This document shows positions 18,737 to 28,484 of a stretch of DNA of 32,581 nt, piece by piece; the stretch's first letter is position 1, and the number at the start of each line of letters is the position of its first letter. Under the pieces are notes generated by a model that saw nothing but the letters and a program-made list of their open reading frames with translations, did not search any database and was not told the DNA's origin. Origin of the DNA: a virus; IMG/VR virus record IMGVR_UViG_3300027896_000137, positions 1 through 32,581 of that record; one strand, 5' to 3'. A program made the position numbers and the translations under genes.

Positions 18737-21700
18737 ATGGCACCTACCAAAACTGAAGTTTTCATAGAAGCTACCTCCAAAGGTTTTGAAACAGTTGTTA
18801 AAGCTGTAAACGACCTTTCGGAATCTCTTGGTAAGATAGGCAGCAAAGCCCCTGCAGGAATATCCCGCCTCACTTCTGAAATGTCTAAGCTCAAAGGAGA
18901 AATCAGCAATCTTAATGAAGGTATGGAAAAGATTGTTACCAGTTTAGACAAGACAAGTGCATCAGGGGGGAAAGGCACTAAAGTTTTTCAAGAGATGGAA
19001 TGGTCTGTAAAATCCTTTGCAAGCAGTATGGAGTATCTTATCCAAGTCCAGATACGTTGGTATGGTACTCGACTGATTCTTGATACTATTGCAAAGGGAT
19101 TTGCTAATTTAACTACAGGCACTTTTGAATATGTTTCTGCTCTAAGTCAAGCCTCTGCGGAAATGCTAAGATTCTCTGCTACAGGGGGCGAAGTAACAAG
19201 CAATCAACGGAAAACCGTCGATAATATAATCAAACAGATACGTCAGCAAACGATGGAAAGACCTGTCTCTGTGAAGGACATGTCTGAAATGGCTCAACAA
19301 TTTGTCGGTGCAGGTGTTGCAGAGACAACCGTTGCTGATATGATTCCTATGCTTGCTCAACTGAAGACTGCGTTTAAGGAAATTGACATGAAGCAGTTTT
19401 CAGTTTCAATAGTTGGTGCTTTCAACGTCTTTAAGGATTCAATCACAGAAGCGACAACAGAAGCAGGAAAATTCCAGGTCATTATAGAAACATTGTTGAG
19501 GGCTCAATCTGTAGGCATCATCAGACCTGAAGATTTTACCAAAGTCATGCAGTATATGAGCCAGACAGCTTACCTGTCTGGTATTACTCTCCAAGAAATG
19601 ACTGCTTTAGCTGTCACTGTTACAGAGACAGGAGAAAAAGCGTCAAGGGCGGGTCGTTTGATTTCGAGTTTCATGCTTGCTCTACAGCAACCGAAAGCTC
19701 GAATGGAACTTGAGAGAATTGGCGTTCAGCTTGATAAGAACCAATCTCTCGGTGCTCAGTTTGACAAAATCATGCAAGGTCTTTTGAAACTCGCTGATTT
19801 CAGTAAAGGCAATGTTTCTACTGGCGTCATGTCTTTCTTAGGAGGCATGATGGGGAAAGAACAGGTTCGAGATTTCATAACCTTGCTTGCAAAATATGAT
19901 GAAACTTATTTGAAGTTGAAAGGTGACCTCAGCACAGGGGCGGCAGGAGGATTGAAACGGGCGGCTGACATCATGACGGCTACTCCTAAAGCTCAATGGG
20001 ACATCTTCTTGAACGTAATTGGTGCTCTTGGAACAGCTATCACAAACTTGAACGAAGGTGCTTTGAAAGGATTTGTAGGAACTCTCGTTGACTTATCAAG
20101 GGGGATTTTGTTTGCATTAGACAGTTCAGGAACTTTTGTTGACAAGATGTATCTTCTTGGGGATGCAGGTAAGGAAGTTTATTCTGTATTCATAGTGGTC
20201 AAAGATTCTATCAAAGAACTCAGCACATTATTCAGCACTCTCGGACAAGGAATTTTATTCCCTATAAAAGGTCTTAAAGATATACTGGTAGCTATTACTG
20301 ATACTCAAATAGGAGCCTCCGCTCTGTCAGGCATTCTCACTGCTTCATTAATTAGATTGGCATTCCCTGCTCTCTATACAGCCGTCACAACCTTAGTAGC
20401 TGTTTTTGCAGTTTGGATAGCCCGAATGTTTGACATTACTGTTGCTTCAACAACGATGGAAGCTTCTATGGGGAAGGTTGCTCTTTCAGCAGGAGCATTA
20501 AATATTGCTTTCGGTGCTCTCGCTATAGGAATAGGGGCTGTCGTTCTCATCTTCAAAGCTCTCAATGCTGAATTTGACGAGATGGATGCGAGACAAGCGA
20601 AAAATGCGGAAGCTTTTGGAAAAGTCAAGGATATAAAAACAGCAGGTGAGCATTATGCGAACATGCAAAGGGAATTGGAGAAAACAAAATTAAAAAGTCC
20701 TGATCCGGCAGATTATGATACAGACCCTGAGAGGTATAATGCGGCAGTAGAAGCTCACAAGAAAAAAATAATAGATGCCGAGTTTGAAGTAGATAGAGCA
20801 AGAAAAGCATTTCAAGGCTATGCAATGGCTGAATTTGGCAAAGATCCTGAAAATAAAGAGTTTACTGGAGCTCCTGAAGATTATCACAAGAACTATATGA
20901 ACACCGCTCTTGCAGACATCAAGAGGAATTATGATGCTGAATATAATGAGATAAGAAGTGGTGAGAAAAAGAAGTTGATGCTTCTCGATGAGGAGCATGA
21001 GATGGGAACACTCTCTACTGCTGATTGGGAGAAAAAGAAACTTGATACTATAAAAGAAGCTAATGAAGAAGAACTTGCTTATCTTGAAGGGGAGACAGAG
21101 GAGATAAAGGAACTTTATGCAAAACTGAATAAAGATGTTGCAAGGATGCCTTTCAAGACAGGTGAAGATAGAAAAGCATATTATGAAAAGTTGGAAAGGG
21201 ATGAAGAATCTTATTTACAGGCTCTTGAAGCGAAGAAGAAAATCACTCAAGACAAAAATGAGGAAGCTGGAGTTAAAGCGAGAGTAGATGGTTATAAAAG
21301 ACTCCGCACCCTTGGTATAGATGAAGCAGAATTTGAAACAAAATTAGCACTCACTGAGTCAGAGAGATTGAATAATATAGAAACCAACCGAATCCAACAA
21401 AAGACAGAATTAAATGATTTCTTCTATGTACAAGGAAGAAAATCTGCTACCGAATATTATAACGATGCAAAAAAACTTATAGAAGACGATTTCAATAGGA
21501 CTATAGATTATCAGAACAGGAAGTTTCTCGCTGAAGATGAAAAACTTGCGGATGAGCAAGAGAGGTGGAAAGACAACCATGATATGTATATAAAGCTTCA
21601 GCGTCAGAGGGAAGAACTCGAACAGAATGCGAGAAAGGATGGAGAAAAAGCTGAACAAGACCGTTCAAAGAAGCAACTTGACCTCTGGAAGAAATATCAG

Positions 21701-22351
21701 ACTGATTGGAAAGCCCTCTTTGAACTCCAAGGTGGAGGGATGAAAGGCTTTGCTGCGGTTACAGAAGCTTCCCTTGACCTTATAGTAGCTGATTTTATGA
21801 ATACAGGAAAACAGATTAATCAGATATGGAATGATGTTTCACAATCTATGGCTGACACTTTCAGCAACGTCTTTATTGATATGGCTGAAGGGAAGTTGAA
21901 AAGTTTCGGTGATTACGTCAATTCATTCTTAACATCTGTTCGTAATTCCATATTCAAGATGATGTCTCAGCAAATAGCAGGTGGGCTTCTTAAAGGAGGC
22001 GAAATAGGTTTTATGTCTCTGTTCGCTCATGAAGGAATGCCTATCATGCACGGAGGCGGCCCTGTCATTCCTCGGTATCATGGGGGAGGAGGACTTGAGA
22101 GTGATGAACGTGTTATTATTGCTCAGACAGGTGAAAGGGTGATGTCTCGCAAGCAAAATGCAATGTTTGAAGACATGTACAATTCATCTAAAAGCAAAGG
22201 AAATGTTGAAATCAACATAACCAATGAAACGGGAAGACCTGTTACTGCAAGCAAAGGTTCTGTGCAGTTTGACATGAACAAAATGATAATCAATGCGGTA
22301 ATATCTGATTACCAAAACTATGGTCCTACTCGTAAAGTTTTAGGGAGATAA
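18737..22351 (+). CDS. Tail tape measure protein (1204 residues)
   Basis: The protein sets tail length and helps DNA enter the cell. At roughly 1.5 angstroms per helical residue, 1204 residues imply a tail of about 180 nm. Residues 1-70 are a heptad-like head (VKAVNDLSESLGKIG...). The region 135-330 resembles the TP901-type tape measure core (MLRFSATGGEVTS, MAQQFVGAGVAE, EDFTKVMQYMSQTAYLSGITLQEM, GRLISSFMLALQQPKARMELERIGV). Two hydrophobic stretches lie about 530-560 and 575-610 (FPALYTAVTTLVAVFAVWI, GALNIAFGALAIGIGAVVLIF). A long charged coiled coil follows (about 620-1000). The C-terminus has repeated His/Gly turns (HEGMPIMHGGGPVIPRYHGGGG). Confidence 0.93.
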   Translation: MAPTKTEVFIEATSKGFETVVKAVNDLSESLGKIGSKAPAGISRLTSEMSKLKGEISNLNEGMEKIVTSLDKTSASGGKGTKVFQEMEWSVKSFASSMEYLIQVQIRWYGTRLILDTIAKGFANLTTGTFEYVSALSQASAEMLRFSATGGEVTSNQRKTVDNIIKQIRQQTMERPVSVKDMSEMAQQFVGAGVAETTVADMIPMLAQLKTAFKEIDMKQFSVSIVGAFNVFKDSITEATTEAGKFQVIIETLLRAQSVGIIRPEDFTKVMQYMSQTAYLSGITLQEMTALAVTVTETGEKASRAGRLISSFMLALQQPKARMELERIGVQLDKNQSLGAQFDKIMQGLLKLADFSKGNVSTGVMSFLGGMMGKEQVRDFITLLAKYDETYLKLKGDLSTGAAGGLKRAADIMTATPKAQWDIFLNVIGALGTAITNLNEGALKGFVGTLVDLSRGILFALDSSGTFVDKMYLLGDAGKEVYSVFIVVKDSIKELSTLFSTLGQGILFPIKGLKDILVAITDTQIGASALSGILTASLIRLAFPALYTAVTTLVAVFAVWIARMFDITVASTTMEASMGKVALSAGALNIAFGALAIGIGAVVLIFKALNAEFDEMDARQAKNAEAFGKVKDIKTAGEHYANMQRELEKTKLKSPDPADYDTDPERYNAAVEAHKKKIIDAEFEVDRARKAFQGYAMAEFGKDPENKEFTGAPEDYHKNYMNTALADIKRNYDAEYNEIRSGEKKKLMLLDEEHEMGTLSTADWEKKKLDTIKEANEEELAYLEGETEEIKELYAKLNKDVARMPFKTGEDRKAYYEKLERDEESYLQALEAKKKITQDKNEEAGVKARVDGYKRLRTLGIDEAEFETKLALTESERLNNIETNRIQQKTELNDFFYVQGRKSATEYYNDAKKLIEDDFNRTIDYQNRKFLAEDEKLADEQERWKDNHDMYIKLQRQREELEQNARKDGEKAEQDRSKKQLDLWKKYQTDWKALFELQGGGMKGFAAVTEASLDLIVADFMNTGKQINQIWNDVSQSMADTFSNVFIDMAEGKLKSFGDYVNSFLTSVRNSIFKMMSQQIAGGLLKGGEIGFMSLFAHEGMPIMHGGGPVIPRYHGGGGLESDERVIIAQTGERVMSRKQNAMFEDMYNSSKSKGNVEINITNETGRPVTASKGSVQFDMNKMIINAVISDYQNYGPTRKVLGR

Positions 22352-22354
22352 GAT

Positions 22355-22714
22355 ATGGAAATATTTCCTCTTTTAAGCACGCCTCCTGTGACTATATCTA
22401 CTGATAGAGAAGAAGGCACTCTTTCAAGCAATATGGAAGCAGGCTATGTTGTCACTCGATATAAATTTACACGACCTATGCGTAGGAAATGGTCTCTTGG
22501 ATATGAATTGTTAAATGATAATGATGAGAATTTACTCACCTCTTTTGTTGATACAGTAAGAGGTCCTACAGATATATTTTTATGGAGGCATCCTGTTATT
22601 GTAACAGGTCAATATACTGTTCGATTTGAAAAAGCTCCTGTAGTAAAATTGATGGATGGCATTTATGATGGCGGAAACAGATGGTCAACTGATTTTGTGT
22701 TGGTTCAAGTATGA
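22355..22714 (+). CDS. Minor tail protein, gpM-like
   Basis: The 119-residue protein is encoded between the tape measure and the gpL-like gene, the lambda gpM position. It is predicted to be mostly beta: SSNMEAGYVVTRYKFTRPMRRKWSLGYELL, then FVDTVRGPTDIFLWRHPV and YTVRFEKAPVVKL, ending STDFVLVQV. The pattern of an early aromatic-basic strand, an FLWxHP turn and a 'VRF' strand is common to small distal-tail proteins. GGGAGATAAG overlaps the end of the tape measure as ribosome site. It overlaps the next gene by ATGA. A connector between tube and tip is inferred. Confidence 0.7.
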   Translation: MEIFPLLSTPPVTISTDREEGTLSSNMEAGYVVTRYKFTRPMRRKWSLGYELLNDNDENLLTSFVDTVRGPTDIFLWRHPVIVTGQYTVRFEKAPVVKLMDGIYDGGNRWSTDFVLVQV

Positions 22715-23328
22715 GAACTTTTCCTATTAGTCTAATCTTGCAGAAAAATCTACTGTCACAAACAGACCCGTGGTTAATACTTCTTGATATAGTCGTTCCT
22801 GACGGGACAATTCTCAGACTTGTTAGAAATACAGAAGACATCACTTTCCGAGGCAATATTTATACGGCTTTTCCTTTTGAAGTAGATGCAGTCCAACAGC
22901 AGTCTCAAGGTCAGATTCCTTCTGTCTCTCTAAAAGTAAATAATATTACAAGGGAGATTCAAGCGTATGTTGAAGATTTTGAAGGGTTCATAGGAAGTAC
23001 TGTGACGATGTATGTTGTGAATGCGAAGTATCTTTTAGAGGATTATACAGATTTGACATTTGAATTTGAAATTCTTGGTTGTGGAGCAGATTCTAATTTA
23101 GTGACATTTACTCTTGGTGCTCCTAATCCTTTAATCAGAAGATTTCCCCTTCACAGATATTTGTCAAATCATTGCAGATTTGTTGGCAGATTCAAAGGTG
23201 CCCGTTGCGGTTATACAGGAGAAGACACTGATTGTCAGGGAACATTAGTTGCGTGCCAAGTCAAGGGAAACGGGGCGAGATTTGGCGGATTTCCTGGTAT
23301 TGGTGCAGGGGGAATGAGAATTGTTTAG
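22711..23328 (+). CDS. Minor tail protein, gpL-like, probable Fe-S protein
   Basis: Residues 1-140 look like the DUF1833-type tail domain: PWLILLDIVVPDGTILRLVRNTEDITFRGNIYTAFPFEVD, then VSLKVNNITREIQAYVE. The C-terminal part (145-200) carries four cysteines: C155, C166, C175 and C182, in CRFVGRFKGARCGYTGEDTDC and VAC. Lambda gpL has a [4Fe-4S] cluster in an equivalent C-terminal domain held by four cysteines, and the spacing here (10, 8 and 6 residues between) is of a similar kind. A closing RFGGFPGI is also characteristic. The protein sits at the tail tip, and the next gene starts inside its last codons. Confidence 0.85.
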   Translation: MRTFPISLILQKNLLSQTDPWLILLDIVVPDGTILRLVRNTEDITFRGNIYTAFPFEVDAVQQQSQGQIPSVSLKVNNITREIQAYVEDFEGFIGSTVTMYVVNAKYLLEDYTDLTFEFEILGCGADSNLVTFTLGAPNPLIRRFPLHRYLSNHCRFVGRFKGARCGYTGEDTDCQGTLVACQVKGNGARFGGFPGIGAGGMRIV

Positions 23329-23704
23329 TGACCTTCTTGGCGTGAAGTGGTTAAAAGGCGGTAGAGACTTGAAAGGTCTTGACTGTTATGGTCTTGCTAT
23401 GATTGCTAAGAAGCGACTTGAAGGAATTGATTTGCCTGAATATTCAACCCCTGATGACGATGCAACATTTGTAAATATGATTTTGAAAGAAGTGGATATA
23501 GCAGAGAAAATAGAAGTCCCTGTTTCTGGATGTTTTGTTTTGTTTGCAGTAGGTGGTCCTTACAAACTTCACATAGGCGTGATGGTAGACAACGACAAGT
23601 TCATACATATTCTTAGGAATAATACTGTCAGCATTGAAAGAATAAGTCATCCTTTCTGGAAAAGCAAAGTAAAAGGACTATATAAGTGGAACAACAGACA
23701 ATAA
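23321..23704 (+). CDS. NlpC/P60 tail-tip peptidase, gpK-like
   Basis: The 127-residue protein is a compact cysteine peptidase domain. GLDCYGLA gives the catalytic Cys22, and KLHIGVMVDNDKFIHI gives the catalytic His84 with His96 a candidate third residue. The translation start is TTG 23321, eight bases after GGGGG (23308-23312) and inside the preceding gene; GTG 23342 is an alternative. In lambda the corresponding gpK carries the peptidase after a JAB domain, which is absent here. Cutting of peptidoglycan cross-links during infection or tip assembly is the likely role. It overlaps the gpJ-like gene by 19 bases. Confidence 0.85.
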   Translation: MFSDLLGVKWLKGGRDLKGLDCYGLAMIAKKRLEGIDLPEYSTPDDDATFVNMILKEVDIAEKIEVPVSGCFVLFAVGGPYKLHIGVMVDNDKFIHILRNNTVSIERISHPFWKSKVKGLYKWNNRQ

Positions 23705-26700
23705 CGATAGTTAAAGTAAAGAATCCTTTTGACAGATATGATAGGGAATTTGAAATTGTTCCTTATGCCGGACTTTCTCTGTCTCAAATAAAAGACTTAT
23801 CGTTTCCTTTCGGAGAAGAAATTGTAACTTCTGTCAATGGTCAAATAGTTCCTGTTGAGCATCTTCCAACAGCTTATCTTAGTAAAGGAGATTGTGTAAC
23901 TTTCGTTCCTGTTATGGAAGGAGGAGACACGCTAAGAACTCTTGCTTTTATAGCTCTGGCTGTGGCTATAATGGTTGCTGCTCCATATGCGGGATTTGCC
24001 CTTCAAGGTGCTATGATTGGTATGGGATTCGGTGAAGCAGCGGTATTAGCAGGATATTATGTAGGAGCCGCAGTTTTTTCTATGGCGGCGATGGCTGTAG
24101 GAGGAATGCTTATCAATGCGGTTCTTCCTCCTCCTTCCATTGAACCTGCAGATGCCGGTTCTGTAGGCTCATTTGACCAATCACAAACATATAGTTGGAG
24201 TCCTAAATCCATTCAACAGCAAGGTACTGTCATTCCTAAGTGTTATGGAATATTCAAATTGTTTGGAAATGTGTTGTCTTCTTACTCAGAAACTAAAAAC
24301 GATAAAGACAATTACATCAATGTTTTATTGGGAATATGTCAAGGACCAATAAGTAGGATGTATGATTTCTATATAAACAAACAGCCCATTTATAACTATA
24401 CAGGCATTGAAACTTATGCTCGTTATGGTTTAATATCTCAGACAGTCATTCCTAATTTCAATGATACCAAAACTGAATATAATATGTCGAGAAAAATTGC
24501 TTACGGCTCCCCTGTAGTTTATACAACTGTAGGCAATTCTTTCAACGGTCTTGAAGTGGATGTTATATGCCCAAAAGGTTTGTATCATCAGAATGACCAA
24601 GGAGGATTAAGCAGTCATTCTCTCACAATTACTATTGAATATCGCAAGTCAGGGGTAGGAACTTATACAGCTATTGCTTTCGGTGCAGGCTTTGTGAATC
24701 AAACGTCTCCTACAGGGTATTGGTCAAGGGGATGGCACACGTTTGATTATGTAAATGTGGGTTGGAAAGAAGTTGAAGCAGGAAGTCCTATTGCTAAAGA
24801 CCATTATGAAGGGGAACCTGGAGTACCTGACGGGTGTTGGCATTGGATTGAAGGAAGTGTTCCTTATACTTTTGCTTCTAATGAAATAAGTTATTTGACT
24901 ATGACTGGTAATGTTACTTCTTCTATTAAAAGAACTTTGACCATATCTAATCTCACTCAAGGTGCTTATGACATTCGGGTTTCTAAGATAACTGCGGATG
25001 TAACAGACATAAAATATGGTGATGATGTTTATCTCTCTACAGTGAGGGAAGTTGTATATGAAGATTTTCAATATCCAAGCGTTGCTCTTGTAGGTGCGAG
25101 AGCGTTAGCTTCTAATCAGCTTTCAGGTTCGTTTGAGTTCTCTTGCATGGTTGAAGGGGCTTTAATCAGAGTTTACAGAGCTGATGAGGTTTTAGGTTCT
25201 GATGATAAAAATTACAGATGTATTTTAGACCATGTTTTAAGTATAGATACTATGCCTATTACAGGGGTTAATTGGGCTACTTATTGGGAGCAGAAAGGAC
25301 ACAGTGCTTTATTAGGATACGGGAAATCTATTGGAAATGATTGTTCTGCCACACCTTCTTTCAGAGTTGAGTTCTCGAACAATCCAGCATGGGTTTGTTA
25401 TGATGCTTTGACTCAACCAATAATTCTTGATGATTTATCAATAGAAGATTATGAAGGCATTAATCCTTCAAGAATTGTTGAAGCAACTTTTGTAACATGG
25501 GCTGATTATTGCGACACGTTAGTTCCTGATGGTGTTGGTGGAACTGAAAGAAGAATTACTTTCAATGGAGTCTTCGACTCTCAATCTACTTTGTGGGACG
25601 CTATCGGTCAGGTTTGTAAGATGTCGAGAGCATTACCTGTGTTCAGCGGATTTGATATATCAGTAGTAGTTGACCAGCAAGCAACACCTTGTTATCTGTT
25701 TTCATCAGGCAATGTTATGGTTGATTCTTTCAAAGAAACATTTATGACTTTGCAAGATAGAGCAGGAGAGGTAGAAATTCAATACACTAACAGCGAGAAT
25801 GATTATGAGAGGGACACTGTTTCTTACTTTGATCCTGAACTTGATAGACCTGATAACAAAGTAAGTATTCAGGCTATAGGTATTTCACATGCTAATATGG
25901 CGTGGAGACTCGCTAAATACTACACAGCTTGTAATTATTTCCAGAGAAGAACAATAACTTTTGATGTTGATGTAGAAGCCATCCGTTGTACTGTCGGAGA
26001 TGTTGTAAATTTTGCTCATAGCGTTCCAAGATGGGGAATATACGATGGGCGTATCGTTTCCGCAACTGCTAATACAGTGACATTAGACCAAGATATTGAA
26101 TTAATAGCGGGAAAACAGTATTCTATTATACTCAGACTGTTTGATGATACGGTTGTGTCAAAAACCGTTGTTAATCCGCCGGGAGTTTGGAATCAACTTT
26201 ACATTTCGGGAGTATTTACAACAATCCCTGTGCAATATGATGTTTATGTAGTTGGTGAGTTGGGTTTAGAGACTAAACCGTTTAGGATAATAGGTTTGTC
26301 AAGGACTGGAGAGAATATTATTACTGTCTCTGCCATTGAATACAATGATTCCATGTATGTTGTCGATTATTGTGATCCTCCTCTCTTGAAAAAGAATTAT
26401 TCCATTCTAACACCTATGCCTAATATAACAAATCTGTCAGCAAAAGAGAGAATGCAGAAATGGTTAGATGGTACTATTGAAACGAGCATTGATATTTCTT
26501 TTACTGTTCCTAATTCTTACTTTTGGGACCACGCAGAGATTTGGTCTGATGTTGGAGCAGGTTGGAAATATGAAGGCAGGTCTCTTGACGGTACATACAT
26601 ACTACGCAATGCTTTGGAAGGTTCTGATTATTTAATAGCAGCGATAGGTGTGTCTAAATTAGGAGTTAAAAAAACTATTGCCCAATCTCCTCAAACATCT

Positions 26701-28464
26701 CTCCATATTTTTGGGAAGACTTCCCCTCCAGAAAATATAACAGAGATATGGTGTGAACCATCAGCAGGAGGATTGAAACTAACATGGACTCCTGTAAGTG
26801 ATATAGATATTTATTATTATAGAGTGAAATGGTCGAGCGACCTTGTCAATGGGTCATGGGCTCACTCTTTTGACGTTGCAACGTCTTTGACTAATACGGT
26901 AACAATACCTGCGGCGAGAGACGGTATTTACTTTGTAAAAGCGGTTGATACAACTGCTCACGAAAGTCTTGTTGCTATCTCTGTTGAAACGACCATTCCT
27001 TCAGTTCTTTCATGGCATACTTATCAGGAAGATGAAGAAAGTCCTTTATGGTTGGGTGAGAAAATCGAGTGCATAGTGCGAGACACAACTTTAATTCCTA
27101 ATTCAAGAGCAAAATGGGATGAAATTGCTGATTTTGATGTTTCTCTTGATATTGATTTAGGAGGAGATGTTTATTCAGGGGGAACTTACACAACAGGAGT
27201 GTTTGATTTTTTAGCAATTCAATCAGTGAGGCTTTCTTTCACCACTGTTTTTAATAATGTCTGCATGGCAGCTACTTTTGATGAAATAGTTGATTTAGAT
27301 AGTACAGTTCCTTTTGACACTGAAGACAATGAATCAGCATGGGTCACCCCTCAATTATGTTTGTCTCAAGATGGTATTACCTTTGGCACTTGGAGGAATT
27401 TCATTGCAGGGGATTACACTTGTAGAGCAGCAAAATTCAGACTTCTTCTTCAGACATCAGATACAAGGAATTATTCAGCTATAAGTTCTTGGAAAATTTA
27501 CTTTGACTTTCCAGGGAGGTCTGAATCAGGGGCAGACATAGTTTGTCCTACGACAGGCCTTGATATAACTTATAATGCTCCTTTTATGGTTATGCCTAAG
27601 ATAGGAGTGACAGTTCAGAACTCTCAGCCTGGAGACCGTTTCATTGTGTATGGAAAGAAACTTGATGGATTCAGAATGATGGTTATGGATAATTCTGCTG
27701 TCTCTAATTTTACAACTCTTTCTCAAGGAAATAAAAATACTTATGGTGTTGGGTCTGATATTTTTGGTGATGTTCATTTAGGAGTTTATAGTGGTCAAAT
27801 TTACAAGCAATCCAATTCGCAAGGCAACTTTATTTCTATAGGACAGCCCCCAAGATTGTGGAGACAATTTGCTCCTCATCCTAATGGAAGTCTTTTCGCT
27901 GCTGTTTACAGCGGTCAAATTTATAGAAAACCTCCAGGTTCTTCTAATTTTAGCGGTCAAGGTCAGACAGATAGAAGTTACATAGGAATTGCTATCAACT
28001 CTAAGGGAGATTTGTATGCTTCTGTAGATTCAGGTGATATTTACAGGCAAAGAAGCGGACAGGCTTCTTTTGAAGCAATGGGACAAGGCAGTAAGGCATG
28101 GAGGGAAATGTGTTGTGCCCCTAATGATGATATTTATGTCTGTGTGTACAATGGTGACATTTATAAAATGATGAGCGGGCAAGTTAATTTTACAGGCCAA
28201 GCTCAAACTGTTAGAAATTATTATGGCATGGCAGCTTCCCCTGCAGGAGATATTTATTGTAGTGTCTATGGAGGGAATATTTACAAGCAAACAGCAGGAG
28301 CAGGAACTTTTAATTCTTTGTCTCAGACAATAAGGAATTGGTCAGGTATGGCAATCGTTCCTAACGGGGATATTTATTGCTGTGAATATGGAGGGGATAT
28401 TTATAGGTCCACTTTAGGTGTGGGTGTACAAAGAATTGTTGACTGGACAGCGGTAGGGCATTAG
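23686..28464 (+). CDS. Tail-tip host-specificity protein, gpI-gpJ fusion with propeller-like C-terminus
   Basis: The 1592-residue protein begins at GTG 23686 (AAAAGGA at 23671-23677). Residues 1-80 look like a gpI-type beta-grasp domain (VTSVNGQIVPVEHLPTAYL, LSKGDCVTFVPVMEGG). A hydrophobic, gpI-like segment follows (about 84-150). From 152 on it is gpJ-like: YSWSPKSIQQQGTVIPKCYGIFKLFGNV, a central tail-tip core and a fibronectin III-like domain near 1010-1105 (PENITEIWCEPSAGGLKLTW). Residues 1345-1584 are six exact 40-residue repeats with core 'GDIYxxVYxGxIYK'. In lambda, gpJ's C-terminus binds the receptor. The repeats resemble lectin or tectonin beta-propellers, so surface-glycan binding is likely. 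Six units fit a six-bladed ring. Confidence 0.88.
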   Translation: MEQQTITIVKVKNPFDRYDREFEIVPYAGLSLSQIKDLSFPFGEEIVTSVNGQIVPVEHLPTAYLSKGDCVTFVPVMEGGDTLRTLAFIALAVAIMVAAPYAGFALQGAMIGMGFGEAAVLAGYYVGAAVFSMAAMAVGGMLINAVLPPPSIEPADAGSVGSFDQSQTYSWSPKSIQQQGTVIPKCYGIFKLFGNVLSSYSETKNDKDNYINVLLGICQGPISRMYDFYINKQPIYNYTGIETYARYGLISQTVIPNFNDTKTEYNMSRKIAYGSPVVYTTVGNSFNGLEVDVICPKGLYHQNDQGGLSSHSLTITIEYRKSGVGTYTAIAFGAGFVNQTSPTGYWSRGWHTFDYVNVGWKEVEAGSPIAKDHYEGEPGVPDGCWHWIEGSVPYTFASNEISYLTMTGNVTSSIKRTLTISNLTQGAYDIRVSKITADVTDIKYGDDVYLSTVREVVYEDFQYPSVALVGARALASNQLSGSFEFSCMVEGALIRVYRADEVLGSDDKNYRCILDHVLSIDTMPITGVNWATYWEQKGHSALLGYGKSIGNDCSATPSFRVEFSNNPAWVCYDALTQPIILDDLSIEDYEGINPSRIVEATFVTWADYCDTLVPDGVGGTERRITFNGVFDSQSTLWDAIGQVCKMSRALPVFSGFDISVVVDQQATPCYLFSSGNVMVDSFKETFMTLQDRAGEVEIQYTNSENDYERDTVSYFDPELDRPDNKVSIQAIGISHANMAWRLAKYYTACNYFQRRTITFDVDVEAIRCTVGDVVNFAHSVPRWGIYDGRIVSATANTVTLDQDIELIAGKQYSIILRLFDDTVVSKTVVNPPGVWNQLYISGVFTTIPVQYDVYVVGELGLETKPFRIIGLSRTGENIITVSAIEYNDSMYVVDYCDPPLLKKNYSILTPMPNITNLSAKERMQKWLDGTIETSIDISFTVPNSYFWDHAEIWSDVGAGWKYEGRSLDGTYILRNALEGSDYLIAAIGVSKLGVKKTIAQSPQTSLHIFGKTSPPENITEIWCEPSAGGLKLTWTPVSDIDIYYYRVKWSSDLVNGSWAHSFDVATSLTNTVTIPAARDGIYFVKAVDTTAHESLVAISVETTIPSVLSWHTYQEDEESPLWLGEKIECIVRDTTLIPNSRAKWDEIADFDVSLDIDLGGDVYSGGTYTTGVFDFLAIQSVRLSFTTVFNNVCMAATFDEIVDLDSTVPFDTEDNESAWVTPQLCLSQDGITFGTWRNFIAGDYTCRAAKFRLLLQTSDTRNYSAISSWKIYFDFPGRSESGADIVCPTTGLDITYNAPFMVMPKIGVTVQNSQPGDRFIVYGKKLDGFRMMVMDNSAVSNFTTLSQGNKNTYGVGSDIFGDVHLGVYSGQIYKQSNSQGNFISIGQPPRLWRQFAPHPNGSLFAAVYSGQIYRKPPGSSNFSGQGQTDRSYIGIAINSKGDLYASVDSGDIYRQRSGQASFEAMGQGSKAWREMCCAPNDDIYVCVYNGDIYKMMSGQVNFTGQAQTVRNYYGMAASPAGDIYCSVYGGNIYKQTAGAGTFNSLSQTIRNWSGMAIVPNGDIYCCEYGGDIYRSTLGVGVQRIVDWTAVGH
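27718..28437 (+). repeat. Six in-frame 120-bp repeats (propeller blades) in the tail-tip gene
   Basis: The encoded units start at residues 1345, 1385, 1425, 1465, 1505 and 1545, each exactly 40 residues. Most share the frame xxQ-x-R-x-W/Y-x-G-M/I-A, then P-N-G-D-I-Y-C, V-Y-G-G-D-I-Y-K and a final N/T-F. The DNA copies have diverged, so the array is old and should not be unstable. The first unit is the most diverged (LSQGNKNTYGVGSD). Confidence 0.85.
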
Positions 28465-28484
28465 AATATGGAGGAGGGTTTGGA

